Shown here: piece by piece, positions 35,756 to 42,684 of the stretch
How the letters are laid out: every line of letters begins with the position of its first letter
How positions within the stretch are numbered: the stretch's first letter is position 1
Assembly: GCA_024640345.1 (NCBI GenBank)
Contig: JAHEFD010000018.1
Location: forward strand, 1 to 42,684
Length of the DNA stretch: 42,684 bases
Origin: Woeseiaceae bacterium
Lineage (GTDB): Bacteria > Pseudomonadota > Gammaproteobacteria > Steroidobacterales > Woeseiaceae
Direction of reading: 5' to 3'
Notes under the pieces: generated by a model
The model's database searches: none
What the model saw: only the letters and a program-made list of their open reading frames with translations
Told to the model about the DNA's origin: nothing
Made by a program: the position numbers and the translations under genes

Positions 35756-36663
35756 GACGGACCCTTTGTCATTGCATTGGCTACATATTTATCGATCGCC
35801 TCGGCGAATCGCCGGGGCGCCTGCGAATCCATTCGAAGATACAGGGATGGCTCGATCATTTCGAGTTCCATTACCAGGAAGCGACCGTCCGGGCCGCGTA
35901 CGAAATCTGCGCGCGCATAGGCCGGCATCGGATCGACAAGACGCATGACCCGCTCGCCGGCATCCAACAGACCGGGCTCCGGTATGATCGACAAAACTTC
36001 TGCACCGTATTCTTCCTGCACGCGGAAATCGTCCGCCCTGGGCGTTTTCAAAGTCGCATGACTGAACTCGCAATTGAAGTAGAACAGTGAAAACTCACCT
36101 TCGCGCTGGATGTTTTCTACGAAGGGCTGAATTACAAATGGTCGATTCCTGAAAGTTGCCGCAAGCTCCCTTTCGATTTTTTTCGCCCGTTCGCGAGTCA
36201 ACAGGAATGTAAATCTCGCGTTCGTGCTGACGACCGGTTTGACGATTATTTGGCTGGTGCCATATTGGTCGAATGCCTGCTCGATAACACCCGGCGCCAG
36301 GTTCTCGTGCCAGAGACTGGGAACGATAGCGGCGCCCTTTGCTTCCAGGTCACGCAGGTAGGTCTTGGCCATAGACCAGCGAACAAGCTCAAGGTCGTTG
36401 ACAAGTATTGCGCTCGACCTGTCGATTGACTCGAGCACCGAAAGGAAATGACCAGGGTCCTCGGGGTAATCCCACGGAGTGCCTATATACACGGCATCAA
36501 ACTGGTCCCAGTTTCCATCGGTCGTCCGCCAGGGCACCGCATCGATTTGCCAGCCAAGCGCTTCCATCGGTGGGAAGCCGAGGTCCGCGTCGATGGACCA
36601 GCCATCGGTATTTTCCATCGTCAGGTAAGCACATCGTTTACCTGGCACTTTCAGCGCCTTCAT
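35752..36663 (-). CDS. ATP-grasp ligase, RimK/DcsG-like
   Basis: A 303-residue cytosolic ATP-grasp protein. The N-terminal part (residues ~50-110) has FDAVYIGTPWDYPEDPGHF and ELVRWSMAKTYLRDLEAKGA, features shared with COG0189-type ligases that include the cycloserine enzyme DcsG. The ATP-binding part follows (IIVKPVVSTNARFTFLL), and the metal-binding end reads ADFVRGPDGRFLVMELEMIEPSLYL. Such enzymes join a carboxylate to an amine or close a ring through an acyl phosphate; the substrate here is unknown. The start at 36663 lies within the lipase 3' end (26-base overlap); an inner ATG at 36618 would cut into the first beta strand. Confidence 0.85.
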   Translation of the reverse strand: MKALKVPGKRCAYLTMENTDGWSIDADLGFPPMEALGWQIDAVPWRTTDGNWDQFDAVYIGTPWDYPEDPGHFLSVLESIDRSSAILVNDLELVRWSMAKTYLRDLEAKGAAIVPSLWHENLAPGVIEQAFDQYGTSQIIVKPVVSTNARFTFLLTRERAKKIERELAATFRNRPFVIQPFVENIQREGEFSLFYFNCEFSHATLKTPRADDFRVQEEYGAEVLSIIPEPGLLDAGERVMRLVDPMPAYARADFVRGPDGRFLVMELEMIEPSLYLRMDSQAPRRFAEAIDKYVANAMTKGPS

Positions 36664-37402
36664 TCTCTGCGGGAAAATGGCCTGTTTGCAGAAAACTCCT
36701 GATCAGCTCAAAAACATCGCTGTTCTGCATGATGAAAGCGTGGCTTGACCCGACCAGGCGAAAATCCGCCATCCCTTCAAGGTAGGTGTCGCTCACCGAG
36801 ACTCGCCCGTCGTCGGGGTCCGGAAGGACGGCAGAAGTCACAGGGTCAATCGTTTCGTCGCCCGCGATAACCGCGAATTCAAAATCCGGTATGCCGAGCT
36901 GCAGTGGAACACTGTCCTCGCCCTTCCCCAGCTGATAACCGGCAGGCCCGTTCAGCCATTCAAATCCGGGCCAGTCCTGCAATTCGTCAGCCGCGACGCT
37001 GCCCTGGTTCGGTGGTGCAAGCATTACAACCCGGCCCAGCGAATCAAGTTTGTGCTGTGCAAAGTAGAATCTGACAAGGATGCCTCCCAGGGAATGGGTA
37101 ACAAAATTAATCCGTTCGCTGCTCCCCATCGAGGCGCACTGCGCCAGGCCATCCTCGATAGCCATTGATGCAAGTTTTTCGATTTCAAACTCTCGTGACG
37201 GATAGTCGACATTGGCAACCTTGTAGCCATTGTCTTCAAGAAACCACTTCATGCGCTCCATTGACAGCGACGAGCGCGCCAGTCCGTGCAGCAAAACGAC
37301 GCACTCTCCCTGTGCCGCGTTACTAACGGGCGCAACGTCCGAACACGCGGCAAGCGACATCAAAAGCATAGTCAGAATAGCGCTGTGAATTTTTGCGTTC
37401 AT
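36638..37402 (-). CDS. Lipoprotein alpha/beta hydrolase, lipase-like
   Basis: A 254-residue secreted hydrolase. The N-terminus is a lipoprotein signal with lipobox SLAAC (lipidated C20). The alpha/beta fold shows the oxyanion region VVLLHGLARSS, the nucleophile elbow THSLGG (S104), an acidic residue near D198 (PDPDDGR) and the catalytic histidine H221 (SSHAFIM). Relatives are triacylglycerol lipase or acetyltransferase-like esterases. ATG 37402 is chosen because the signal peptide begins there, five bases after the GNAT stop. Lipid or ester substrates in the envelope are likely but unproven. Confidence 0.88.
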   Translation of the reverse strand: MNAKIHSAILTMLLMSLAACSDVAPVSNAAQGECVVLLHGLARSSLSMERMKWFLEDNGYKVANVDYPSREFEIEKLASMAIEDGLAQCASMGSSERINFVTHSLGGILVRFYFAQHKLDSLGRVVMLAPPNQGSVAADELQDWPGFEWLNGPAGYQLGKGEDSVPLQLGIPDFEFAVIAGDETIDPVTSAVLPDPDDGRVSVSDTYLEGMADFRLVGSSHAFIMQNSDVFELIRSFLQTGHFPAENEGAESAR

Positions 37403-37407
37403 GAATT

Positions 37408-37935
37408 TCAGAGGTCCCGGTACATGGCCACGCGCCTGGTGACGTCGAGACCAATACGCCCTTCCTCCTTGATCAGACAAGCCATTTCCCTGCCATGTTC
37501 CTTTATATCCATCTTATGGAATCCGATTTTCTCATAGAACGGCGCATTCCATGGCAGGTGGCTGAACGTGATTAATGCGAGGCACGAATATTTTTCGATC
37601 GTGGCCCAATCAATCACTGCCGACACGAGCATCGTCCCGATACCTCGACGCGTAAACTCCGGTATAACGCCGAGTTCGTCCAGATAAGCTGCTCCGTCGA
37701 CGACGCTCGCCACAGCAAAGCCGACCGGGCTGTCCTCACACAGCGCGACCCACAACCGCCCCCGGGCGATAGCGTCTTTCAAACAGGAAACAGGAGTAAC
37801 CTTGTAGCGAAGACTCCCTGGCAAATCGGTCTCCGGGAACATCGACGCCGCCGCGATTTCGATCTTCGGTATCTCGCGGAGGTGCCGATGTTCTGCCAGG
37901 CTGATCGTTATCGATGACACCGCCTGACCGATCAC
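37408..37935 (-). CDS. GNAT family N-acetyltransferase
   Basis: A 175-residue acetyltransferase. The acetyl-CoA binding motif A is LDELGVIPEFTRRGIGTMLV (R/Q-x-x-G-x-G/A type), preceded by GFAVASVVDGAAY and followed by NAPFYEKIGFHKMD, the usual GNAT motif B. Start is GTG 37935, overlapping the upstream stop codon (GTGA), so translation is probably coupled. Substrate is not known; its position between YjdF-like and lipase genes in a seven-gene operon gives no direct hint. Confidence 0.9.
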   Translation of the reverse strand: MIGQAVSSITISLAEHRHLREIPKIEIAAASMFPETDLPGSLRYKVTPVSCLKDAIARGRLWVALCEDSPVGFAVASVVDGAAYLDELGVIPEFTRRGIGTMLVSAVIDWATIEKYSCLALITFSHLPWNAPFYEKIGFHKMDIKEHGREMACLIKEEGRIGLDVTRRVAMYRDL

Positions 37936-38558
37936 CCGGTCACGTAGCCATTGGATCGAAGCTGCCTGTCATGGAGCCGCCCAAGCAGGACCAGCCCGAG
38001 GATGGCACCGAGGAATGCCCAGCCCATGTCCGACTGTGTATCCCAGGTATATCCCTGCGTACCAAGGAACGACTCCGCCGCATCCTCGGACAGCAGGGCT
38101 ACCCACCATTCGATGAGCTCATAGAGTGCGCTGAATCCGAGACAGAAACAGACGATGAAGAAATTTCGCCAGTTCGCGCTGCTGAAAACGTTTAATCGAA
38201 TCACGATTTCGCGCGTGATGATCGCGGGAATGAAACCCTGCACAAAATGTCCCAGCTTGTCGTAATTGTTCCGCGTGTGATTGAACATCTCGCCGATCCA
38301 GTCGAACAGCGGGACCTCTGCATAGGTGTAATGTCCACCCACCATCAGGATGATGGAGTGAACCAGGATCAGCACATACACGAGTGGCGTCAGGCGAAAA
38401 GAATCCCGCGTGTACCAGAGGACGCCGAAACCAACGATTGCCGGCAACACCTCCAGCCACCAGGTCGGGTAGTCATGTGGATTGACGCCGGACCATGCAA
38501 GCACAACGACAAAAACGAACGTCCATGCATAACGCCAAAAGTTGTTTCGTTCACTCAC
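37932..38558 (-). CDS. YjdF family (DUF2238) membrane protein
   Basis: A 208-residue multi-pass membrane protein matching E. coli YjdF in length and key blocks: VGGHYTYAEVPLFDWIGE, then NYDKLGHFVQGFIPA, and GFSALYELIEWW. Histidine and aspartate residues facing the membrane suggest metal or proton chemistry, but function is unknown. The frame continues upstream through the cupin gene, but GTG 38558 has AGGAG nine bases upstream, starts just after the cupin stop and gives the family's usual length. Confidence 0.88.
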   Translation of the reverse strand: MSERNNFWRYAWTFVFVVVLAWSGVNPHDYPTWWLEVLPAIVGFGVLWYTRDSFRLTPLVYVLILVHSIILMVGGHYTYAEVPLFDWIGEMFNHTRNNYDKLGHFVQGFIPAIITREIVIRLNVFSSANWRNFFIVCFCLGFSALYELIEWWVALLSEDAAESFLGTQGYTWDTQSDMGWAFLGAILGLVLLGRLHDRQLRSNGYVTG

Positions 38559-38583
38559 AATCGGGAACTCCTGCGCTGTAGTT

Positions 38584-38895
38584 TCAGACCGAGAACCAGA
38601 ATTCGATTTCTGAAGTTGCGACATCAAATCGGGCGGCATGCTCTTCGTTGGCATCAAGCTGGTACCAGTCACCAACGCCGTGTCGTGTCACCTTGTCACC
38701 ACAGGTCAGAATAAGTTCGCCTTCAGTGATAACGCCAACATTCCTGCTCGGGTGCGTGTGCGTGTCGATGACTGTGCCCGCAGGATACGAAGCAAAAAGA
38801 ACCTCGCAATTTTCTGCCTGCAGTCGGTGGGCATCGAACGGCCCGGCAAAATCCGGCAACTGTCGGACCAGGTCTGGAAAATGCGGTTTCTGCAT
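38584..38895 (-). CDS. Small cupin-domain protein
   Basis: A 103-residue single cupin barrel. Metal-ligand positions are visible in TVIDTHTHPSRNVGVITEGE (two histidines and the glutamate) and in ANEEHAARF (fourth histidine). AAGGA eight bases before ATG 38895 supports the start. Such proteins bind a metal and a small carboxylate or sugar-like ligand. It follows slyX by 14 bases. Confidence 0.85.
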   Translation of the reverse strand: MQKPHFPDLVRQLPDFAGPFDAHRLQAENCEVLFASYPAGTVIDTHTHPSRNVGVITEGELILTCGDKVTRHGVGDWYQLDANEEHAARFDVATSEIEFWFSV

Positions 38896-38909
38896 GATCT
38901 GATTCCTTG

Positions 38910-39116
38910 TCAGTAATGTGGTGGAGGCGCGTCATCTTCACTGCCCCCGGGGGCCGCTTCGGAAATCGCCCTGACACGATCCGTCAACGTCCTGACCTGC
39001 AACTCGAGCTCCGCAATCTGCGCCTGCTGGCTCGTCAGTGCATCATTGAGCAGCGCCACCGTGTGCTCCTGGTGCGCTATCTTCGTCTCGAGATCGATCA
39101 TCTGTTCGTTAGTCAA
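38910..39116 (-). CDS. slyX: SlyX family coiled-coil protein
   Basis: A 68-residue SlyX-like protein: an extended coiled coil (residues 6-50, DLETKIAHQEHTVALLNDAL) followed by a proline-rich tail ending DDAPPPHY, the family's usual end. TTG 39116 is chosen because GGAGGG lies six bases upstream; the first in-frame ATG (39101) has no site and would trim the coil. SlyX function is unknown. It heads a seven-gene minus-strand operon and diverges from uup across 114 bases. Confidence 0.88.
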   Translation of the reverse strand: MTNEQMIDLETKIAHQEHTVALLNDALTSQQAQIAELELQVRTLTDRVRAISEAAPGGSEDDAPPPHY

Positions 39117-39230
39117 AGTGAACCCTCCATCGCAACAACAGACACTACGGCGGTCGCCGCAATTCTTCAATCCCCGAGGCGATCCGAGCGTGTATCCTTG
39201 CGGTCTTGTCAGCTCGCAATACCGCAAAAC

Positions 39231-41141
39231 ATGTCGCTCATACGATTCGATGAAGTGTCGCTGGATTTCGGCGACCAGAAGATTCTCACGATGGCTGATC
39301 TCTCGATCGAGCCAGGAGAGCGCGTGTGCCTGATCGGCAGGAACGGGGCCGGCAAGTCGACGACATTCAAACTGATCACGGGTCAAATGGAGCCGGACCA
39401 CGGTGAAATCGTCAGGCAAACGGGCCTCGTCGTGAGCCAGCTGGAACAGTCACTGCCGTCTGCCGAGAATCTGCCGGTTTACGACGTCGTGAGAGAAGGC
39501 CTGGCGGGAATTCAGGCATTGCTGGATGAATATCACCGGCGGTCACAGCAGACGCTGGATCGGGACGGCCTGCGCGACCTCGAAGAGCTGCACAAGCAGA
39601 TCGATGCGCATGGTGGCTGGCACCTGGAGCAGCGCGTTGAGGCGACCATTTCCGAGCTGAGCCTCCCCGAACACAAAAAGATGAACGAATTGTCCGGCGG
39701 CTGGCGGAGACGAGTTGCACTGGCGAAAGCGCTGGTTCAGAAACCGGATCTCCTGTTGCTGGACGAACCGACCAATCACCTGGACATCGTAACGATCAAC
39801 TGGCTGGAAAGCGTCGTGCGATCTTACCGGGGGTCGGTTCTCTTTATTACCCACGATCGTGCGTTTCTGCAGCGGCTCGCCACCCGAATCATCGAGATCG
39901 ATCGCGGCAAGATTTCGAGCTGGCCCGGCGACTTCAATAATTACCTGCGCCGCAAGGAAGAGGTGCTCGAGGCAGAGTCCCGGGAGAACGCAAAATTCGA
40001 CAAGAAACTGGAAGAGGAAGAGATCTGGATCCGCCAGGGTATCAAGGCGCGCAGGACGCGGAATGAAGGTCGTGCGCGCGCCCTGGTCAAAATGCGCGAG
40101 GAACGACAAAAACGACTCAGTCGCGAAAACAATGCCAGGATAACCATAGAGGAAGCCGACCAGTCGGGTCGCAAGGTTATTCGGGCAAAGAATGTTAGTT
40201 ACCGCTTCAATGAAGAACCGCTAATCGAGAACTTCTCGATCAACATCACGCGCGGCGATCGCATCGGAATTCTCGGCAATAACGGGGTTGGCAAAACAAC
40301 TTTGCTGCGCCTGTTGCTTGGAGATATCGAACCCCAGAGCGGAACGATCAAGCACGGCACTAACCTGGAAATCGGCTATTTCGACCAGTTGAGGGAGTCG
40401 CTGGATCCTGAGAAATCCGTAGCCGATAACGTGGGTGACGGTCGCACTTACATCAGGATGAACGGTGGTGACCGGCATGTCATTGGTTATCTGAAGGGTT
40501 TCCTGTTTAGCCCCAAGCGATCGATGACGCCCGTGAAATCGCTTTCGGGTGGTGAGCGTAATCGCATCATCCTGGCGAAGTTATTCACCCGGGCAGCGAA
40601 CCTGCTCGTACTCGATGAGCCTACGAATGACCTCGACATGGAGACGCTCGAGGTACTCGAGGCTCGCCTTGCTGAATACAGTGGCACGCTGATCGTGGTC
40701 AGCCATGACCGGCAATTCCTTGATAACGTCGTAACGAGTACGATCGTATTCGAAGAAGGCGGCCAGCTTCGCGAGTACGTTGGCGGCTATACCGACTGGC
40801 TGCGCCAGGGTCACGAGCTGGCCGAAGCGGACAGGCTTGAAACAACGAAGGCTGCCGCCGAAACTCAAACCTCGATCGCCGAGGACCGATCGATCAAGAA
40901 ACTGAGTTACAAGGAACAACGCGAACTCGATGAACTGCCGAAACGCATCGAAAACCTGGAGTCAATGTCCGCCCGGCTCGAAGAACAGGTATCAAAGGGC
41001 GACTTTTACGCGCAGGGACACGAGATCACGAAACCTGTGCTCGATGCCCTCAATGATGCGCAGAAGTCACTCGATGAAGCCCTCGAGCGCTGGAGCGCGC
41101 TCGAGGACCGGGTACGGCAATACCAGCTGTCCCGTAAATGA
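39231..41141 (+). CDS. uup: ABC-F ATPase Uup
   Basis: A 636-residue soluble ATPase with two ABC domains. Walker A motifs are GRNGAGKS (residues 36-43) and GNNGVGKT, with ABC signatures ELSGGWRRRVALAKAL and SLSGGERNRIILAKL. The inter-domain linker is rich in arginine and glutamate (KARRTRNEGRARALVKMREE), as in ribosome-binding ABC-F proteins, and the C-terminal coiled coil (KLSYKEQRELDELPKRIENL) is the Uup DNA-binding-type tail. Upstream sequence is open but lacks homology; ATG 39231 starts MSLIRFDEVSLDF, matching the family. Confidence 0.95.
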   Translation: MSLIRFDEVSLDFGDQKILTMADLSIEPGERVCLIGRNGAGKSTTFKLITGQMEPDHGEIVRQTGLVVSQLEQSLPSAENLPVYDVVREGLAGIQALLDEYHRRSQQTLDRDGLRDLEELHKQIDAHGGWHLEQRVEATISELSLPEHKKMNELSGGWRRRVALAKALVQKPDLLLLDEPTNHLDIVTINWLESVVRSYRGSVLFITHDRAFLQRLATRIIEIDRGKISSWPGDFNNYLRRKEEVLEAESRENAKFDKKLEEEEIWIRQGIKARRTRNEGRARALVKMREERQKRLSRENNARITIEEADQSGRKVIRAKNVSYRFNEEPLIENFSINITRGDRIGILGNNGVGKTTLLRLLLGDIEPQSGTIKHGTNLEIGYFDQLRESLDPEKSVADNVGDGRTYIRMNGGDRHVIGYLKGFLFSPKRSMTPVKSLSGGERNRIILAKLFTRAANLLVLDEPTNDLDMETLEVLEARLAEYSGTLIVVSHDRQFLDNVVTSTIVFEEGGQLREYVGGYTDWLRQGHELAEADRLETTKAAAETQTSIAEDRSIKKLSYKEQRELDELPKRIENLESMSARLEEQVSKGDFYAQGHEITKPVLDALNDAQKSLDEALERWSALEDRVRQYQLSRK

Positions 41142-41157
41142 ACAGGCGTGAGCCTGT
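41142..41157. terminator. Hairpin between convergent uup and MAPEG genes
   Basis: ACAGGC and GCCTGT pair around GTGA, starting right after the uup stop codon and eight bases beyond the MAPEG stop. On the minus strand TTCATTT follows the stem, so it may terminate the MAPEG transcript. The plus-strand side lacks a T-run. Confidence 0.45.
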
Positions 41158-41165
41158 GCGACCGA

Positions 41166-41555
41166 TCAGATCAATTGCAGCAATAACATGACCTGGCAAA
41201 TCCAGCCGGCGGCAAATGCGAGCGTGCGCAAAAACGGAACGGCAAATGTGTAAGCCAGCAGGTGTACCAGCCGTGCCCAGAAATAGAGCTCACAAGCCAA
41301 CACAGTTGTGTCGTTGCTGATTCCAGCCGCGTTCGCAATCAGGACGAGCGATGCGAATACGACCAGGTTTTCAACGGCATTGTAGTGTGCCGCTTTCATG
41401 CGTTGAGCCCAGCCGGCGAGCGGCGCCGGATTCTCCGGATAACCGACCGCGTCCATCAGGCCGCGCACTACGATTGCGTTGAGTATGTAAGGCACCCACA
41501 TCACGGCACTCAGCGCGACCACCCATGTCAGGCTCATCAGTTCACTTGTCATCAT
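41166..41555 (-). CDS. MAPEG family membrane protein
   Basis: A 129-residue membrane protein with four helices, of the MAPEG family (membrane-associated eicosanoid and glutathione metabolism proteins). The family block RMKAAHYNAVENLVVFASLV after helix 1 and the later ARLVHLLAYTFAVPFLRTLA are clear. Two ATGs are close together; the ATG at 41555 has GGAGG eight bases upstream, while 41561 is only two bases from it. Bacterial MAPEG members may have glutathione transferase or peroxidase activity, unproven here. The VOC gene lies 48 bases upstream on the same strand. Confidence 0.88.
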   Translation of the reverse strand: MMTSELMSLTWVVALSAVMWVPYILNAIVVRGLMDAVGYPENPAPLAGWAQRMKAAHYNAVENLVVFASLVLIANAAGISNDTTVLACELYFWARLVHLLAYTFAVPFLRTLAFAAGWICQVMLLLQLI

Positions 41556-41603
41556 CGTCATGTCCTCCACTTGCGTTTGCACCGGCTTCTTCAGGCCGGA
41601 TTG

Positions 41604-41984
41604 TCATTCCCAGGAATTAGCTCTGGACTCGAATTCGGCACTGACGACGGGAACGATGCAAAACCGCTGCCCCGTCGGCGCCTCCATCACCACCCAGCCC
41701 CTGATTGCATCGATTTTTTTTGCACCGAGTGCCTCGAGGCGGGCGACTTCTGCCGCTATGTCGTCAGATTCTATATCGATGTGGACTCGGCTCGCATGTG
41801 CGACTTTCTGGATTTCCACGTAGGGTTCGTCGGCTGGCATATCCAGGCCGACGTACGCACTTTCGGCAGGATCGGTCCGGGGTTTGGCTGGCGCACCTAG
41901 CGCAGCCGCCCAGAACCGGGCAGCGCCGTCCAGGTCTTCCGTTTCGCAATCGATTATGAAACCTGCGAGTCGGCTCTTGTGCAT
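41604..41984 (-). CDS. VOC (glyoxalase-like) domain protein
   Basis: A 126-residue single-domain vicinal-oxygen-chelate protein: paired beta-alpha-beta units with DLDGAARFWAAALGAPA at the start, VHIDIESDDIAAEVARLEAL in the second half, and the closing FCIVPV strand. This subgroup (glyoxalase_6-like) includes metal-free binding proteins as well as enzymes; I see no convincing full set of metal ligands. ATG 41984 has GGAG seven bases upstream, which excludes a longer in-frame start. It lies about 90 bases after the winged-helix gene on the same strand. Confidence 0.87.
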   Translation of the reverse strand: MHKSRLAGFIIDCETEDLDGAARFWAAALGAPAKPRTDPAESAYVGLDMPADEPYVEIQKVAHASRVHIDIESDDIAAEVARLEALGAKKIDAIRGWVVMEAPTGQRFCIVPVVSAEFESRANSWE

Positions 41985-42073
41985 TTTTCTTCTCCAGCCG
42001 CGAGCGCCGATTGTACGCCAACAGAATGCCCTGGGCTTGCTTTCGGGCAGAGAATTTTGCGGCAAGGAAGACG

Positions 42074-42382
42074 CTATGCGTCGGTTTTACGACCGGATCG
42101 CGGATCCTGGACCATCGAGATCAGGCTTCCGACCGTCTTGTGCGACTCAAGCGGGTGGCGCAGCGGACGGTCCATATCGATCTCGTAGTGATTACGACGC
42201 CCGTCACGAACCCTTGTGAGCACCCTGGCATCCTCCAGCTGACCGATGATGCGCTGCACCGCTCTTTCCGTAATGCCGACCCTCAAGGCAACATCCCGCA
42301 ATCTCACGGAAGGGTCATCTGCGAGACATACGAGCACGTGCGCGTAGTTGCTGAAAAAAGTCCATGAGTGATTGGTGTCCAA
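42074..42382 (-). CDS. Winged helix-turn-helix regulator
   Basis: A 102-residue small DNA-binding protein. The helix-turn-helix lies at about residues 25-60 (VRLRDVALRVGITERAVQRI), and the wing follows (LTRVRDGRRNHYEID), a MarR/ArsR-like fold. The C-terminal tail has no clear ligand domain. The start is TTG 42382, with no strong ribosome binding site. It is divergent from the exported protein at the right end; the inverted repeat at 42456-42483 between them is a candidate binding site. Confidence 0.8.
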   Translation of the reverse strand: MDTNHSWTFFSNYAHVLVCLADDPSVRLRDVALRVGITERAVQRIIGQLEDARVLTRVRDGRRNHYEIDMDRPLRHPLESHKTVGSLISMVQDPRSGRKTDA

Positions 42383-42415
42383 GGTTTTCGCCCAAATAAA
42401 CGGTGGCCATTTATC

Positions 42416-42444
42416 TTGACAGCGGCGATATTACCGACTATCTT
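42416..42444 (+). promoter_or_regulatory. Predicted sigma-70 promoter for the exported protein gene
   Basis: TTGACA (42416-42421), a perfect -35, and TATCTT (42439-42444) are 17 bases apart. Transcription would begin near 42451, leaving a leader of about 150 bases before the ATG at 42599. The promoter also lies close to the start of the divergent regulator gene. Confidence 0.6.
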
Positions 42445-42455
42445 TACACGATAAA

Positions 42456-42483
42456 TATTTCCGGTATTATATATCCGGAAATA
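42456..42483. promoter_or_regulatory. Nine-base inverted repeat downstream of the promoter
   Basis: TATTTCCGG (42456-42464) and CCGGAAATA (42475-42483) are perfect arms around an AT-only ten-base spacer (TATTATATAT). The centre lies about 20 bases past the predicted transcription start, a usual place for a repressor to block elongation. As RNA it would form a leader hairpin. Confidence 0.5.
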
Positions 42484-42598
42484 ATCATCTCAAAGTACTT
42501 TTTTCTGACCCGGCATCAGCGTGTCCCATGAGCGACGTTGTTACGATCGCCAGGCGACTTGCCTGACTCCAATGCTGTGGTCACCGGCGGATACATCA

Positions 42599-42684
42599 AT
42601 GACGAAATTACTCACCCTGAAAGGGGTCATTACAACCTGCATCGGATTTCTTGGACTCCTGAGCATGCCGGCCATGGCAGCCGG
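42599..42684 (+). CDS. Start of an exported protein (partial)
   Basis: The visible 28 residues (MTKLLTLKGVITTCIGFLGL continuing to LSMPAMAA) form a Sec signal peptide with a basic N-terminus, hydrophobic core and an AMA-type cleavage site. The gene runs off the right edge, so the mature protein is unknown. ATG 42599 has only a weak ribosome binding site (GGCGGA). A good promoter and an inverted repeat lie upstream. Confidence 0.6.
   Translation, partial: MTKLLTLKGVITTCIGFLGLLSMPAMAA

Overview
The window looks like chromosome of a free-living, probably marine or sediment gammaproteobacterium with moderate GC. Two blocks conserved across Gammaproteobacteria support this: miaB-ybeZ-ybeY-corC-lnt, and leuS-lptE-holA-nadD-rsfS-rlmH joined to maf-rng-yhdP-tldD. 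A deep-branching Woeseia- or Chromatiales-like lineage is my guess from the gene mix; there is no rRNA in the window to test it. I see no tRNA, rRNA, CRISPR array, insertion sequence, integrase or prophage gene. Coding density is very high, and no stretch longer than 300 bases lacks a gene.

Layout. Positions 1-760 hold the tail of a plus-strand gene and two small unknown genes. From about 29.0 kb back to 0.76 kb nearly everything is on the minus strand: miaB, ybeZ (phoH), ybeY, corC and lnt; a TetR regulator with cysC and sat; leuS and lptE; a 7-kb block; then holA, nadD, rsfS, rlmH, maf, rng, yhdP and tldD. The 7-kb block holds an HExxH protein, a membrane protein, an APC permease, cysS, sufE, yidD, a 344-residue membrane protein and a Trm112-like protein. 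The only plus-strand gene in this stretch encodes a MerC-like protein. ssb and an MFS exporter follow at 29.2-30.9 kb, also on the minus strand. uvrA (plus) starts at 31.08 kb and is followed by an attenuator-like terminator and two unknown membrane-associated genes. A compact minus-strand operon (39.1 to 35.2 kb) encodes SlyX, a cupin, a YjdF family protein, a GNAT, a lipoprotein lipase, an ATP-grasp ligase and an exported cyclophilin. It diverges from the ABC-F gene uup. The right end carries MAPEG, VOC and winged-helix genes and the start of an exported protein.

Functions. The conserved core covers tRNA charging and modification (leuS, cysS, miaB), ribosome maturation and silencing (ybeY, rlmH, rsfS, rng), envelope assembly (lnt, lptE, yhdP, yidD), replication and repair (holA, ssb, uvrA) and NAD synthesis (nadD). 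The two inserts flanking leuS-lptE both carry sulfur genes: sat and cysC make APS and PAPS, while sufE and cysS handle sulfur transfer and cysteinyl-tRNA.

The most notable unexplained signals are regulatory. They are two near-identical palindromes, one inside a good promoter, upstream of the tetR-cysC-sat unit; three mutually exclusive hairpins between uvrA and the next gene; a Zur-box-like site between a zinc-cysteine-free Trm112-like gene and a MerC-like gene; and a 9-bp inverted repeat just downstream of a consensus-like promoter at the right end. No obviously new multi-gene system is visible. The best candidates for uncharacterised biology are the ATP-grasp/GNAT/lipase/cyclophilin operon and the HExxH protein next to lptE.
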